Positions 48,707 to 57,737 of a stretch of DNA of 64,000 bases are shown here, piece by piece (position 1 is the stretch's first letter; every line of letters starts with the position of its first letter). The notes below the pieces were generated by a model. That model searched no databases, was not told the origin of the DNA, and saw only the letters and a list, made by a program, of their open reading frames with translations. The translations under genes were made by a program, and so were the position numbers. Where the stretch lies: assembly GCF_004360145.1 (NCBI RefSeq), contig NZ_ML178715.1:188069-252068 (forward strand). The letters run 5' to 3'. The stretch comes from Aliiroseovarius marinus (GTDB lineage: Bacteria > Pseudomonadota > Alphaproteobacteria > Rhodobacterales > Rhodobacteraceae).

Positions 48707-49699
48707 TTAATGGGCCGCCGGGGCGACTTCGCGGTGTCCGGGCTCGTCAAGTTTGTCGGCGACGGCCTCGAGGAAGTAGCTAACGAACTGGATCAGCATG
48801 GTGATGGCAAACACGCCAAGGAAGGCGGCCATCTGGTATTTGATGAACATGCCCACGCCACCAGACTGCGAGATCTCGAAGTTGATGATCGGGCTGTTGA
48901 TGATCGCGGTCTTGCCGTTGAAGCCAACCGCCAAGATCACCCAGACGGTGCTCATCCCCAGCGCGATCGAGCCAAAGGCGTTTACAAACCCGCGGGTGGT
49001 ACGGCCAAAGCCTGCATACAGAACGTCGACGCGGACGTGGCCTTCTTCGAACAAGGTATAGGCCGAGGCAAACAGGAATAGGGCTGCGTACCAGTAACGG
49101 ACAAGGTCGCCCATCAGCGCTTGTTCATAGCTGAACACGAAGCGCGAGATGACGATCAGAAGCTCGGCAGCGACGATCATCAACGCCAGCCACGTAAAGC
49201 CCAGTGTGCGGGTAAACAGGGCGATGACGAACCCTGCCACGATCAGCGGCATGTGGATGTACGGACCAACCCAGCGCGACTTGTTAAACAGCTTGGCGGT
49301 GTCTTCGCTGAACATGCCCGCCAGAATGCCCTCGACCCGCATGAAGGCGATGGCGCTGTCGGCGATCCCGACCAGCAGAACAACCCAGAACGACGCACGG
49401 ATCAGGTAGACGTTGAACTTGTGGATCTTCATCGCATCCCAGCGCAGCGCAGTGGCCTTCGTGCTGACAACATAAAACGCTGCCACCGCGATGCAGACGA
49501 CATAGACTGCCAGATTGGCCCAGCTGCCACCTGTGGCGCCGCCTTGGAAAATCGGCTTTGTGCCGGGCATGCCGAAGCCTACGACCAGTGTGTTGTTAAC
49601 CAAGAACGCGAACAGGAAGCCAAGCATGCCCCATGCAAACAGCCGTGGGCCAATCGCCGGACTGCCTTCGCGTGAAATGTCGGAAAAATCGGTTGCCAT
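48707..49699 (-). CDS. TRAP transporter small permease (DctQ), long form
   Basis: The 330-residue membrane protein is much longer than the usual 160-200-residue DctQ. The C-terminal half contains the DctQ core (YWYAALFLFASAYTLFEEGHVRVDVLY, a typical HVRVD motif, and VWVILAVGFNG); the N-terminal half adds extra hydrophobic segments (FAWGMLGFLFAFLVNNTLV; LAVYVVCIAVAAFYVVS). Long DctQ proteins go with TakP-type TRAP systems. GGGGGAG precedes the start. Confidence 0.9.
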   Translation of the reverse strand: MATDFSDISREGSPAIGPRLFAWGMLGFLFAFLVNNTLVVGFGMPGTKPIFQGGATGGSWANLAVYVVCIAVAAFYVVSTKATALRWDAMKIHKFNVYLIRASFWVVLLVGIADSAIAFMRVEGILAGMFSEDTAKLFNKSRWVGPYIHMPLIVAGFVIALFTRTLGFTWLALMIVAAELLIVISRFVFSYEQALMGDLVRYWYAALFLFASAYTLFEEGHVRVDVLYAGFGRTTRGFVNAFGSIALGMSTVWVILAVGFNGKTAIINSPIINFEISQSGGVGMFIKYQMAAFLGVFAITMLIQFVSYFLEAVADKLDEPGHREVAPAAH

Positions 49700-49756
49700 C
49701 AGCTCCCCCGGGGTCGGTTTGCGTAAGGATCAGGGCAGTGGTCGCCCTTGCGCCTT

Positions 49757-49788
49757 ACAAAAGAGCGGGACCATTTCGGCCCCGCTCT
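49757..49788 (-). terminator. intercistronic stem-loop between dctP and dctQ
   Basis: AGAGCGGG (49762-49769) pairs with CCCGCTCT (49781-49788), followed on the minus strand by TTTTG. Such a partial terminator keeps the binding protein in excess over the permease in many TRAP operons. Confidence 0.75.
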
Positions 49789-49812
49789 GATTGCTTTTCA
49801 GCGATCTGCGAC

Positions 49813-50901
49813 TTATTCGCCCAGACCCAGCACGCGGTTACGCTGGTTGATGTAGCCCACTTCGAACTGAGCCATCATGGTACCCATCTCGCGCAGTTTC
49901 GACTGGAAGTCGTCGTTGATACGCGCAGCCAGCTCCGAGTGGTCGCGGGTTTCTTCGAACACTTCTTCTGCGGCTTCACCGAAGCTGTCCCAAACATCAT
50001 CGTTGAACGAACGAACTTCTACGCCCTGCTCGTCAACCAGCTTGGCCAGATACTCGCCGTTCTTCGCGATGTTTTCTTCGTGCGATGCGGCGTGCTCTTC
50101 GTTACAGGCGGCCTCGATCACGGCACGCTCCCAGTCGGACAGGCCGTCATAGAACGCACGGTTCATGCTGAAGGACAGACCGCCACCCGGCTCGTGCATA
50201 CCAGCGGTGTAGTAGTACTTGGCCGCTTCGTAGAACTTCATGAAATAGTCGTTGTACGGACCAACCCACTCGGTCGCGTCGATGGCGCCCGACACCAGGT
50301 TTTCATAGATCTGCGAACCGGGAACCGACACGGTCGATGCACCAAGCTTCGACAGAACCTGACCACCCAGACCAGGAATACGCATTTTCAGACCTTTCAG
50401 GTCATCAGCGCTTTCGATCTCGCGGTTGAACCAGCCACCGGCCTGCGTACCGGTCGAACCAGCAGCAAGAGCTTTCAGGCCAAACTCGCCCGAGACTTCG
50501 TCCCACAGTTCCTGACCGCCACCAAACTTGATCCACGCATTCCATTCAGGCGTCGACATGCCGAACGGCACCGAGGTGAAATACGCAAAGCCGGGGTGCT
50601 TGCCGGTGAAGTAGTATTCAGCGCCGATATAGGCCTGAGCGTTACCCGATGCGACTTCGTCGAATACGTCGAAAGCCCCAACACGTTCGCCGGACGCAAA
50701 GTATTCAACATTCAGTGCACCGTCGGACAGTTGGCCGATACGGGCGGCCAGACGCTGCGCCGAAATACCCAGACCCGGGAAGTCCCGCGGCCAGGTCGAT
50801 ACGATGGTCAGGGTTTTGCCACTTTGAGCAAGGGCGGGCGTTGCAAGAGCGGTTGCACCAGCGCCCAGCGCTGCACCCTATAGAAACTTACGGCGTTCCA
50901 T
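49813..50901 (-). pseudogene. TRAP substrate-binding protein DctP (TakP-like) with in-frame TAG at codon 8
   Basis: One frame of 363 codons encodes a TakP-like TRAP binding protein: mature part TIVSTWPRDFPGLG, GGWFNREIESADDLKGLKMRI, the family signature DATEWVGPYNDYF, and end. The N-terminus reads MERRKFL, then TAG at 50880-50878, then GAALGAGATALATPALAQ, which is clearly the rest of a twin-arginine signal peptide. The ATG at 50901 has GGAGGAGG upstream. Everything after the stop is intact. The next in-frame ATG is at 50571, inside the folded domain, so re-initiation would not give an exported protein. A single change from a lysine codon (AAG) would explain it; sequencing error or suppression remain possible. 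Confidence 0.9.
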
Positions 50902-51004
50902 ATTGGAATTTCCTCCTCCGAGTTCTTAATTTTGTTCTTCTGAGACGCACAGGAAAACCAATGGCCCGCCCGCGCTGCCACGGTAATTACTACGCAGCTA
51001 GATT

Positions 51005-51050
51005 TAGATTTCAATTGGAATCTACTTAACTGGTAAAATAATCTTACCAG
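51005..51050. promoter_or_regulatory. two adjacent palindromes upstream of the TRAP operon
   Basis: TAGATT-t-CAATTG-g-AATCTA (51005-51024) is an 18-of-20 palindrome. CTGGTAA-N7-TTACCAG (51030-51050) is a perfect 7-bp inverted repeat. They lie 104-150 nt upstream of the dctP start. They could be binding sites of one or two regulators, none of which can be named. Confidence 0.5.
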
Positions 51051-51209
51051 AAAACACCCCTATGCTGTCGGTTCTCGGGAACCGGCATGACGGCGCTATC
51101 GCTTGATCTGAACTGAACCGCACCACGCAGGAAATTGACACCGTTATTTTGAGGATGCGCCGCTTGACGTAACGTCCGCCTCTCGTGTCGGCGGATTTGA
51201 TTTATTTTC

Positions 51210-51247
51210 TGGACATTTCATTTTCTGAACTATATGTGAGCGCTCAC
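51210..51247 (+). promoter_or_regulatory. MarR gene promoter with a perfect GTGAGCGCTCAC operator
   Basis: TGGACA (51210-51215) and TATGTG (51233-51238) make a 17-nt-spaced promoter-like pair. The perfect 12-bp palindrome GTGAGCGCTCAC (51236-51247) overlaps the -10 end and lies 20 nt before the MarR start. This placement suits autorepression by the MarR protein. Confidence 0.55.
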
Positions 51248-51266
51248 CATGGAAGGAGTCCGTCCG

Positions 51267-51725
51267 ATGAACGCACCAATAGGCCACGATACCGCCGGGC
51301 TTGAGCCCGAATTGCGCGCCCTGATGGGCGTCTTCTCACTCTACACCTATATCGACACGAACATGCGTCAGCAGGGTGACGACTGCGGCGGCCCCAACCT
51401 GGAACGCAAGGTTCTGGTCAAGCTGGACCGGCCCAAGCGGATCGGCACGTTGGCCCGCGATCTGGACGCATTGCCGTCAACCATGACCGCCGTGGCTGAC
51501 CAGATGGAAGAGCGCGGCCTGATCGAACGTATGCGCGACCCGAACGACCGTCGCGCGTGGCTGTTGTGCCTGACAGAGAAAGGCCAGCAGCAACGAAAAG
51601 AAACGGTCGGCCTTGCCCACGCGCTTCTGCACGAGACGCTGGGCCTGACCGATGACGAGGTCGAGGCCTTCGCCCAGATCTCTTTAAAAATTCACCTGAA
51701 AATCCAAGAATTGAACAACGGCTGA
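51267..51725 (+). CDS. MarR-family transcriptional regulator
   Basis: A 152-residue winged-helix regulator. The recognition region is RIGTLARDLDALPSTMTAVADQMEERGLIER, followed by the wing MRDPNDRRAWLLCLTEKG, the MarR hallmark. It probably represses the RND pump encoded 3 nt downstream and itself. The ATG at 51267 has AAGGAG 8 nt upstream; an ATG at 51249 precedes that site. Confidence 0.9.
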   Translation: MNAPIGHDTAGLEPELRALMGVFSLYTYIDTNMRQQGDDCGGPNLERKVLVKLDRPKRIGTLARDLDALPSTMTAVADQMEERGLIERMRDPNDRRAWLLCLTEKGQQQRKETVGLAHALLHETLGLTDDEVEAFAQISLKIHLKIQELNNG

Positions 51726-51728
51726 GTA

Positions 51729-52802
51729 ATGCACATGACCCAGTATACCCGCCCCCTTGTTGCCGCCGCTTTGGCATCCGCATTGTCCTTCGGCTCGGCC
51801 GTCGCACAAGACAGCACCGCCCAGCCGGACACCGTGAAGCCGGTCAAACTGATGACCATCTCGGAAAGCCAGCAGACGTTCTCGCGTACCTTCTATGGCA
51901 AGGTCGTCGCGCGTCAGACTATTGATCTGGCCTTTCAGGTCGGCGGTCAGATTGTCGACTTCCCGATCATCGAAGGCGAGCTTCTGCCCGAAGGCAGCTT
52001 GATTGCCCAACTGGATCAAGAGCCGTTCTCGCTGGCGCTTGAGCAGTCCATCGTCCAGAAGGATCAGGCCGACCGCACCGTTGAACGTCTGACCAAGCTA
52101 AGCGGCAACACGGTTAGCCAAGTCACGATCGACGACGCCGAAACGCAGGCCAGCCTTGCTGACATCGCCTTCCGTCAGGCCGAGAAGAACTTGGACAACG
52201 CCACGCTTTACGCACCGTTCGACGCGCTGGTCGCTTCGCGCAATGTTGGCAACTTCAACACCATCGGCGCCGGCACCCCCATCGCCCGCCTGCATGACAT
52301 GAGCGAGATCCGCATCGAAATCGACGTGCCCGAGATCCTGTTCCAGTCCGCAGGCGACGAAGAAAAAATCGCGATCATGGCGCATTTCGCAGGCCACCCC
52401 GAGGCCTATCCCCTTGGCATCCGCGAGTTCAACGCCGAAGCCGCCGCCGCCGGCCAGACCTATCGCCTGACCCTTGGGATGGCGCCAGTTGAAGGGCTGC
52501 AACTGCTGCCCGGCTCCTCGGTCGACGTGCGCGTCAGCGCGACCACTAGCGTGCAGGAAATCAAACTGCCCGCCACCGCCATTTCCGTTGATCCGCAGGG
52601 CAACACACTGGCCATGCGCTTTGTGGAAAGCGGCGAAGGCACCGGCACGATTGTCGCGACCCCGATTGACGTGACCACTGCCTCGGACGGCAATTTCATC
52701 GTGACCTCAGGCCTGTCGGACGGTGACGTGATCGTCGCCGCCGGCGCCGCGTCGGTGAAGGACGGAGAAACTGTGCGTCCGTTTAACGGCTTTGCGAACT
52801 GA
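51729..52802 (+). CDS. RND efflux periplasmic adaptor (membrane fusion protein)
   Basis: The 357-residue protein has a signal peptide (cleaved after about FGSAVA), a lipoyl/barrel-sandwich half motif (GKVVARQTIDLAFQVGGQI), a helical hairpin (LEQSIVQKDQADRTVERL) and the second half (DNATLYAPFDALVASRNV). It bridges the inner-membrane pump to an outer-membrane channel, which is not encoded nearby. Two ATGs (51729, 51735) are possible. Confidence 0.92.
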   Translation: MHMTQYTRPLVAAALASALSFGSAVAQDSTAQPDTVKPVKLMTISESQQTFSRTFYGKVVARQTIDLAFQVGGQIVDFPIIEGELLPEGSLIAQLDQEPFSLALEQSIVQKDQADRTVERLTKLSGNTVSQVTIDDAETQASLADIAFRQAEKNLDNATLYAPFDALVASRNVGNFNTIGAGTPIARLHDMSEIRIEIDVPEILFQSAGDEEKIAIMAHFAGHPEAYPLGIREFNAEAAAAGQTYRLTLGMAPVEGLQLLPGSSVDVRVSATTSVQEIKLPATAISVDPQGNTLAMRFVESGEGTGTIVATPIDVTTASDGNFIVTSGLSDGDVIVAAGAASVKDGETVRPFNGFAN

Positions 52803-52810
52803 GGCCCGAC

Positions 52811-55800
52811 ATGTTGAACATCGCCCGCGCCTCGATCGAGAAGCCGCTTTATACGTGGCTGATCATCCTCACCATGCTGTTTGGGGGAACCTATGGGTTC
52901 TTCAATCTGGGCCGTCTTGAGGATCCCGCATTCACCATCAAACAGGCCGTTGTGGTCACCCAATACCCCGGTGCCAGCGCCGAACAGGTCGCGACCGAAG
53001 TGTCCGAACCGTTGGAAAGCGCCCTTCAGAAGATGGAGGAGGTGGACAAGATCACCTCGACCAACCGCCCTGGGGAAAGCCGGATTGATATCGAGATCAA
53101 ATCAACCTACCCGGCCGAGGCTTTGCCCGACATCTGGACCCGGCTTCGTGCGAAAGTCCGTGACACTGCGCGCAACCTGCCATCAGGCGCCATGACGCCC
53201 TTCGTGAATGACAGCTTCGGGGATGTGTTTGGCCTTTACTATGCCGTCACCAGCCCCGGTTTCACCGACGCTGAACGGCACGAGCTTGCCACCTTCCTGC
53301 GGCGCGAACTGTTGGTCGTGGATGGCGTGGCCGACGTGGATCTGGCGGGCCTTCCCGACGAAGTGATCTATGTCGAGCCCAACATGACACTGGCCGTCAA
53401 TCAGGGCATCCCGCCCAATGCGATTGCGGGGGCCTTGTCGACTTCGAACTCGGTCGCCTCTGCGGGCGGGTTGGACAATGACGCAGGCCGCACCATGTTC
53501 CGCGCGCCGGAAGGGTCGGAAACCATCGACGATATTGCGTCGCTGAACGTCGGCGTGAACGGCGTTCTGGTCAACGTGGCAGACATCGCTCAGGTGTCGC
53601 GCGAACGTCTGGCGAACCCCGATCAGGTCATCCGCTTCAACGGGCAAGAGGCCTTCACCATCGCCATTGCCGGCCTTGAAAGCGAAGACATTGTCGAAGT
53701 CGGCCACCGTGTCGATGCGCGTCTGGCCCAGCTTAGCCAAGACATCCCGCACGGGATCGACCTGCACCCGATCTATCAGCAGCATCTGGTGGTCGAGCAG
53801 AGCTCGAACGACTTCCTTGTGAACCTCGCCATGTCTGTGGGGATCGTGATCGTCGTGCTGGGGGCCTTCATGGGCTGGCGTGCGGCCATCGTCATCGGCA
53901 CCACGCTTCTTCTGACAGTTGTGGGCACGATCCTATTCATGTGGCTCTTTTCCATCGAGATGGAGCGGATTTCGCTGGGCGCCCTGATCATCGCCATGGG
54001 GATGCTGGTGGACAACGCGATCGTTGTGGCGGAAGGGATGCAGATATCCATGCTGCGTGGGCGCAACTCGCGCCAGGCTGCGGATGATGCGGCCAAGAAA
54101 ACGCAAATCCCGCTTCTGGGCGCGACCGTCATCGGCATTATGGCCTTTGCGGGCATCGGCTTGTCGCCGGATTCGACTGGTGAATTCCTGTTCTCACTCT
54201 TTGCGGTGATCGGCATTTCGCTTCTGCTGTCGTGGGTGCTGGCGCTGACCGTGACGCCCCTGCTGGGCCACTATCTGTTCAAGCATGACAATCAGAACGC
54301 CGAAGACGCCTATAACGGCCCGTTCTTCCGTCTGTATAAACGCACGCTGGATCTGGCGCTGTCGGCCCGCTGGATGGTGATCGCCGCATTGGTCGCTATC
54401 ACAGTGGTCTGCTTCGCCGGTTTTGGCCAAGTGAAACAGCAGTTCTTCCCGAACTCGAACACACCGCTGTTCTTCGTCTACTACAAGCTTCCGCAAGGCA
54501 GCTCGATCCATCAAGTGTCGGATGATCTGGCGCAGATGGAAGCGTGGTTGCTGGAACAGGAAAAGGTGGTCTCGGTGGCCTCCTACGCCGGGCGTGGGGC
54601 ATCGCGCTTCATGCTGACGTACGATGGCGGCAAGGACAATCAAAGCTACGGTCACCTGATCATCCGGACCGAGGTTCTGGACGACATTCCTAACCTGCAC
54701 GCACGGCTTGAAAGCTTCGGCAAAGAGACCTTCCCGCACGCAGAATTCCGCGTACAGCGTCTGGTCTTTGGTCCGGGCGGCGGCGATCCCATTCAGGCGC
54801 GTTTCTCGGGCAGCGATCCGAAGGTGCTGCGCGAACTGGCTGATCAAGCCACGCAAATCATGCAGGAAAACTCGGATAGCCTGTTGAACCTCCGCACCGA
54901 TTGGCGCGAGCAGGAACTGGTGATCAAACCGATCTACGCCACCGAACGCGCGCAGACCGCAGGCGTGACCCGCGAAGACATCGCAGGCACCTTGCAGTTT
55001 GCCACCGACGGGCAACGCATCGGCGTCTATCGCGAACGCGAGCGTCAGATCCCGATCATCATGCGCCGCCCGCAGGAAGAGCCGTTCAACATCTATGATC
55101 AGCTGGTCTATTCGCCGGTTGCGGGCAGTCATATGCCGATCGAACAGGTGACCGACGGGTTCGAGGTGCGCACGGAAAACACCCTTGTGCACCGCCGCAA
55201 CCGCGTTCCCACGATCTCGGTCGGGGCGGATGTGGTGCAGGACGTGACCGCCGCACAGGCGCATTCCGATATCCGCGCCGCAATCGAAGCGATGCCGCTT
55301 CCCCCCGGCTATAAGCTGGAATGGGGTGGCGAGTTCGAAAACGCCAGCAACGCGCAAGCCAGCCTTGGCGCGCAGCTGCCAGTCAGCTTGCTGATCATGG
55401 TCATGATCTCGATCCTCTTGTTCAACGCGATCCGCCAGCCGATCATCATCTGGCTTTTGGTGCCCATGTCGGTGAACGGCGTTGTGGTCGGCCTGCTTGG
55501 CACGGGTCTGCCCTTCAGCTTCACCGCACTTTTGGGTCTGCTCAGCCTGTCGGGGATGCTGATCAAGAACGGCATCGTTCTGGTCGAAGAAATCGACCTC
55601 GTCCGCGCCGAAGGCAAAGCCCTGCGCCCTGCGATCATCGAGGCCTCGGCCTCCAGGGTTCGCCCGGTGATCTTGGCCGCCGTGACCACCATCCTTGGCA
55701 TGGCGCCACTGCTCAGTGACGCGTTCTTTGTGTCGATGTCGGTCACCATCATGGGCGGTCTGGCTTTCGCGTCGATCCTGACGCTGGTTGCCGCCCCGGT

Positions 55801-55858
55801 GTTCTACTACGTGTTTTTCAAGCGCGACGAAAAACGCGAAGCCATTTCTGCGACCTGA
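52811..55858 (+). CDS. RND-family efflux pump inner-membrane transporter
   Basis: A 1015-residue AcrB/HAE1-like transporter with twelve expected helices. The proton-relay segment is GALIIAMGMLVDNAIVVAEGM (split by membrane helix 4), and the large periplasmic loops include PGASAEQVATEVSEPLE. The C-terminal half repeats the pattern (LSLSGMLIKNGIVLVEEIDLV). It exports drugs or other toxic compounds using proton motive force. The MarR-adaptor-pump unit ends with a terminator. Confidence 0.95.
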   Translation: MLNIARASIEKPLYTWLIILTMLFGGTYGFFNLGRLEDPAFTIKQAVVVTQYPGASAEQVATEVSEPLESALQKMEEVDKITSTNRPGESRIDIEIKSTYPAEALPDIWTRLRAKVRDTARNLPSGAMTPFVNDSFGDVFGLYYAVTSPGFTDAERHELATFLRRELLVVDGVADVDLAGLPDEVIYVEPNMTLAVNQGIPPNAIAGALSTSNSVASAGGLDNDAGRTMFRAPEGSETIDDIASLNVGVNGVLVNVADIAQVSRERLANPDQVIRFNGQEAFTIAIAGLESEDIVEVGHRVDARLAQLSQDIPHGIDLHPIYQQHLVVEQSSNDFLVNLAMSVGIVIVVLGAFMGWRAAIVIGTTLLLTVVGTILFMWLFSIEMERISLGALIIAMGMLVDNAIVVAEGMQISMLRGRNSRQAADDAAKKTQIPLLGATVIGIMAFAGIGLSPDSTGEFLFSLFAVIGISLLLSWVLALTVTPLLGHYLFKHDNQNAEDAYNGPFFRLYKRTLDLALSARWMVIAALVAITVVCFAGFGQVKQQFFPNSNTPLFFVYYKLPQGSSIHQVSDDLAQMEAWLLEQEKVVSVASYAGRGASRFMLTYDGGKDNQSYGHLIIRTEVLDDIPNLHARLESFGKETFPHAEFRVQRLVFGPGGGDPIQARFSGSDPKVLRELADQATQIMQENSDSLLNLRTDWREQELVIKPIYATERAQTAGVTREDIAGTLQFATDGQRIGVYRERERQIPIIMRRPQEEPFNIYDQLVYSPVAGSHMPIEQVTDGFEVRTENTLVHRRNRVPTISVGADVVQDVTAAQAHSDIRAAIEAMPLPPGYKLEWGGEFENASNAQASLGAQLPVSLLIMVMISILLFNAIRQPIIIWLLVPMSVNGVVVGLLGTGLPFSFTALLGLLSLSGMLIKNGIVLVEEIDLVRAEGKALRPAIIEASASRVRPVILAAVTTILGMAPLLSDAFFVSMSVTIMGGLAFASILTLVAAPVFYYVFFKRDEKREAISAT

Positions 55859-55887
55859 CCCACCCCAACTCACGGAAGCAGAAACGG

Positions 55888-55915
55888 AAGGGCGGCCCAT
55901 TGGGTCGCCCTTTTT
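55888..55915 (+). terminator. intrinsic terminator after the RND operon
   Basis: AAGGGCG-g-CCCA pairs with TGGG-t-CGCCCTT and runs into TTTTT. It is 30 nt past the pump stop codon. Confidence 0.88.
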
Positions 55916-55976
55916 CCTTGGCGGGGGATGCGCGGCGCGGGTATGGAACAGGTATCTGCAGACATGGGAGGCGATC

Positions 55977-56843
55977 GTGGAGATCAAAGTAAACCTGATC
56001 GGCGCAGGACGCGTAGGGAGAACCCTGCTGTGCCTTTTGCAGCGGCTTCCCGGTTGCACAATCCAAGATGTGCTCAGCCCCCGGCTGCAGTCGGCACAGG
56101 ATGCGGTGACCTTTGCGGGGGCGGGGCGTGCGATCTCGGACTATGCAAAGCTCAGACCCGCGGACCTATGGATCATCGCCACGCCGGACACCCAAATCGA
56201 AGCCGCCGCCGCTTCGATCGCGAATGCGTTCGAACCGCGTAAAGCAAACACCCCAGCCCCAATTGCTTTTCACTGCAGCGGCTTCTTTCCGGCCCAGCAA
56301 ATGGTCCCCCTTCGTGATCTGGGCTGGCATCTGGCCAGCGTCCATCCCGTGCTGTCCTTTGCGGATCCCCAGGACGCAATGGCTCAGTTCGAGGGAACCT
56401 ATTGTGGGATCGAAGGGGATGCCGAAGCGTTGAAAATTCTTGCTCCGCTGATGTCAAAATTGGGCGCGCAGCCCTTTGAAATCAGGTCCGACAGCAAAAG
56501 CCTCTATCACGCTGCTGCGGTGATCTCGAACAACTTCGCCGTCGTTCTTCAAGCCATCGCGCGCGACGCGTGGGCCGCCTCAGGCGTACCGGACAACATC
56601 GCGCAGCAACTCAACGAAAAGCTGCTGAAAGCGACCTATGAAAACGTGGTGGCAAAAGGCCCGTGGGAGGCGCTGACCGGCCCCGCCGCGCGTGGCGACA
56701 CCTTGGTGGTCACCCAGCAAGGCGAAGACGTCGCCCGTTGGGATCCGGCGGCGGGCAAATTGTACAAAGACCTCAGCCGGATCGCCCGGAACTTGAAGGC
56801 TGGCGCGTCGACGGGCACATTGCTGACCGAGCACACGGAGTGA
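55977..56843 (+). CDS. Rossmann-fold/DUF2520 protein, predicted oxidoreductase
   Basis: The 288-residue protein starts VEIKVNLIGAGRVGRTLLCLL (GxGxxG of a NAD(P)-binding fold at about 9-14), has ADLWIIATPDTQIEAAA and FHCSGFFPAQQM in the first domain, and a helical C-terminal DUF2520 domain (LYHAAAVISNNFAVVLQAIA; WEALTGPAARGD). The start is GTG at 55977 with GGGAGG 5 nt upstream; the frame open from 55788 would overlap the pump gene and terminator. The substrate is unknown. Confidence 0.82.
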   Translation: MEIKVNLIGAGRVGRTLLCLLQRLPGCTIQDVLSPRLQSAQDAVTFAGAGRAISDYAKLRPADLWIIATPDTQIEAAAASIANAFEPRKANTPAPIAFHCSGFFPAQQMVPLRDLGWHLASVHPVLSFADPQDAMAQFEGTYCGIEGDAEALKILAPLMSKLGAQPFEIRSDSKSLYHAAAVISNNFAVVLQAIARDAWAASGVPDNIAQQLNEKLLKATYENVVAKGPWEALTGPAARGDTLVVTQQGEDVARWDPAAGKLYKDLSRIARNLKAGASTGTLLTEHTE

Positions 56844-56945
56844 GGGAACTCACAAGCTGCCTCTGGAAAAGAAAATAAATAGATGGTGGTGGAGACGCTG
56901 CATCTTGTTTTGTGGAACGCGCGACAGCTATTAATTCCCATGCTT

Positions 56946-57725
56946 CTATGAACTGGCCAGCTTGCGGATCGCATCCATAACTGCGCCAACATGGGCAGGG
57001 TTCGAGGCCGCCGCATGAGGGGCCGCGAACCGACCGCTGTCATTGTCGAAATACTTGCCTGACGCGTCCGAGAATTCCTGCGAGAGCGCTGCGCGGATCA
57101 GAATGTCGGCGCCGATACTCAGGTCGTTCCCCGCGATGCCAAACCCTTCTTTCACCATTTTTGACGCCAACAAAGACCCCGGATTTACCGACACAACCAC
57201 CGGCCCGCCGGGCATCTCGCGGGCCATTTCGGACGACCATATGGTGATCGCCAGTTTGCTTTGTGCGTAGGCCTCCATGTCGTCCATAGGGCGATAGCTG
57301 ATCATGGCGTCCACATCCACGGGGGCTTGGGCAGCGGAAGACAAATTCACCACACGGCCACCCGAGGGCATGATGGGCAGTAGGGCGCGGGTCAACAGAT
57401 AGGGGGCAATCGTGTTCACATCGAACCGAATATCGCGTCCCGCTTCAGTCTGCGTTTGCGGCGCTTTCAGGATGCCTGCGTTGTTGAACAGCACGTCCAA
57501 TTGATTATGCGTGGCGCGGATCGCTTCTGCCATCGCCTTGACGTCACCCATGCGGGACAGATCGGCCAGATAGGTTTTAGCCCCGCCAACGGACTCGGCG
57601 GCCTTGGCCAGCTTGACCTCGCTACGTCCATGCAACAGGACGTGGTGTCCGTCAGCAGCCAGTTTTTGCGCAGTCAGAAGGCCGATGCCGTCGGTTGCGC
57701 CCGTAATCAAGATCGTTTTGGTCAT
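56946..57725 (-). CDS. short-chain dehydrogenase/reductase
   Basis: A 259-residue classical SDR. The cofactor motif is GATDGIG (8-14), NNAGIL follows, and the catalytic Ser and Tyr-Lys are in VVNLSSAAQ and YAQSKLAI. It is last of three co-directional genes with an LLM oxidoreductase and a nitroreductase. The substrate is unknown; retinol-dehydrogenase-like sequence features are visible. Confidence 0.9.
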   Translation of the reverse strand: MTKTILITGATDGIGLLTAQKLAADGHHVLLHGRSEVKLAKAAESVGGAKTYLADLSRMGDVKAMAEAIRATHNQLDVLFNNAGILKAPQTQTEAGRDIRFDVNTIAPYLLTRALLPIMPSGGRVVNLSSAAQAPVDVDAMISYRPMDDMEAYAQSKLAITIWSSEMAREMPGGPVVVSVNPGSLLASKMVKEGFGIAGNDLSIGADILIRAALSQEFSDASGKYFDNDSGRFAAPHAAASNPAHVGAVMDAIRKLASS

Positions 57726-57737
57726 CGCTTTCGCTCT

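Larger units (their letters stand above)
50902..51266. other. 365-nt divergent regulatory region between dctP and the MarR gene
   Basis: No gene is seen here. The region holds the operators listed separately and a TCCGCC-N9-GGCGGA hairpin (51175-51195) followed by an A/T-rich stretch. Promoters for the leftward TRAP operon and the rightward MarR-RND operon must lie in it. Confidence 0.6.

Noticed and set aside
50571-50571. Alternative start for a shortened functional DctP
   Set aside because: Starting at this ATG would delete the signal peptide and about 100 residues of the first lobe, so no functional binding protein is expected.
51175-51200. Terminator for an unseen plus-strand gene
   Set aside because: The TCCGCC/GGCGGA hairpin is followed by A/T-rich sequence, but no transcript source is visible upstream on that strand, and the T-tract is broken.
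54194-56059. 621-codon minus-strand open frame
   Set aside because: It is antisense to the RND transporter and runs through its terminator.
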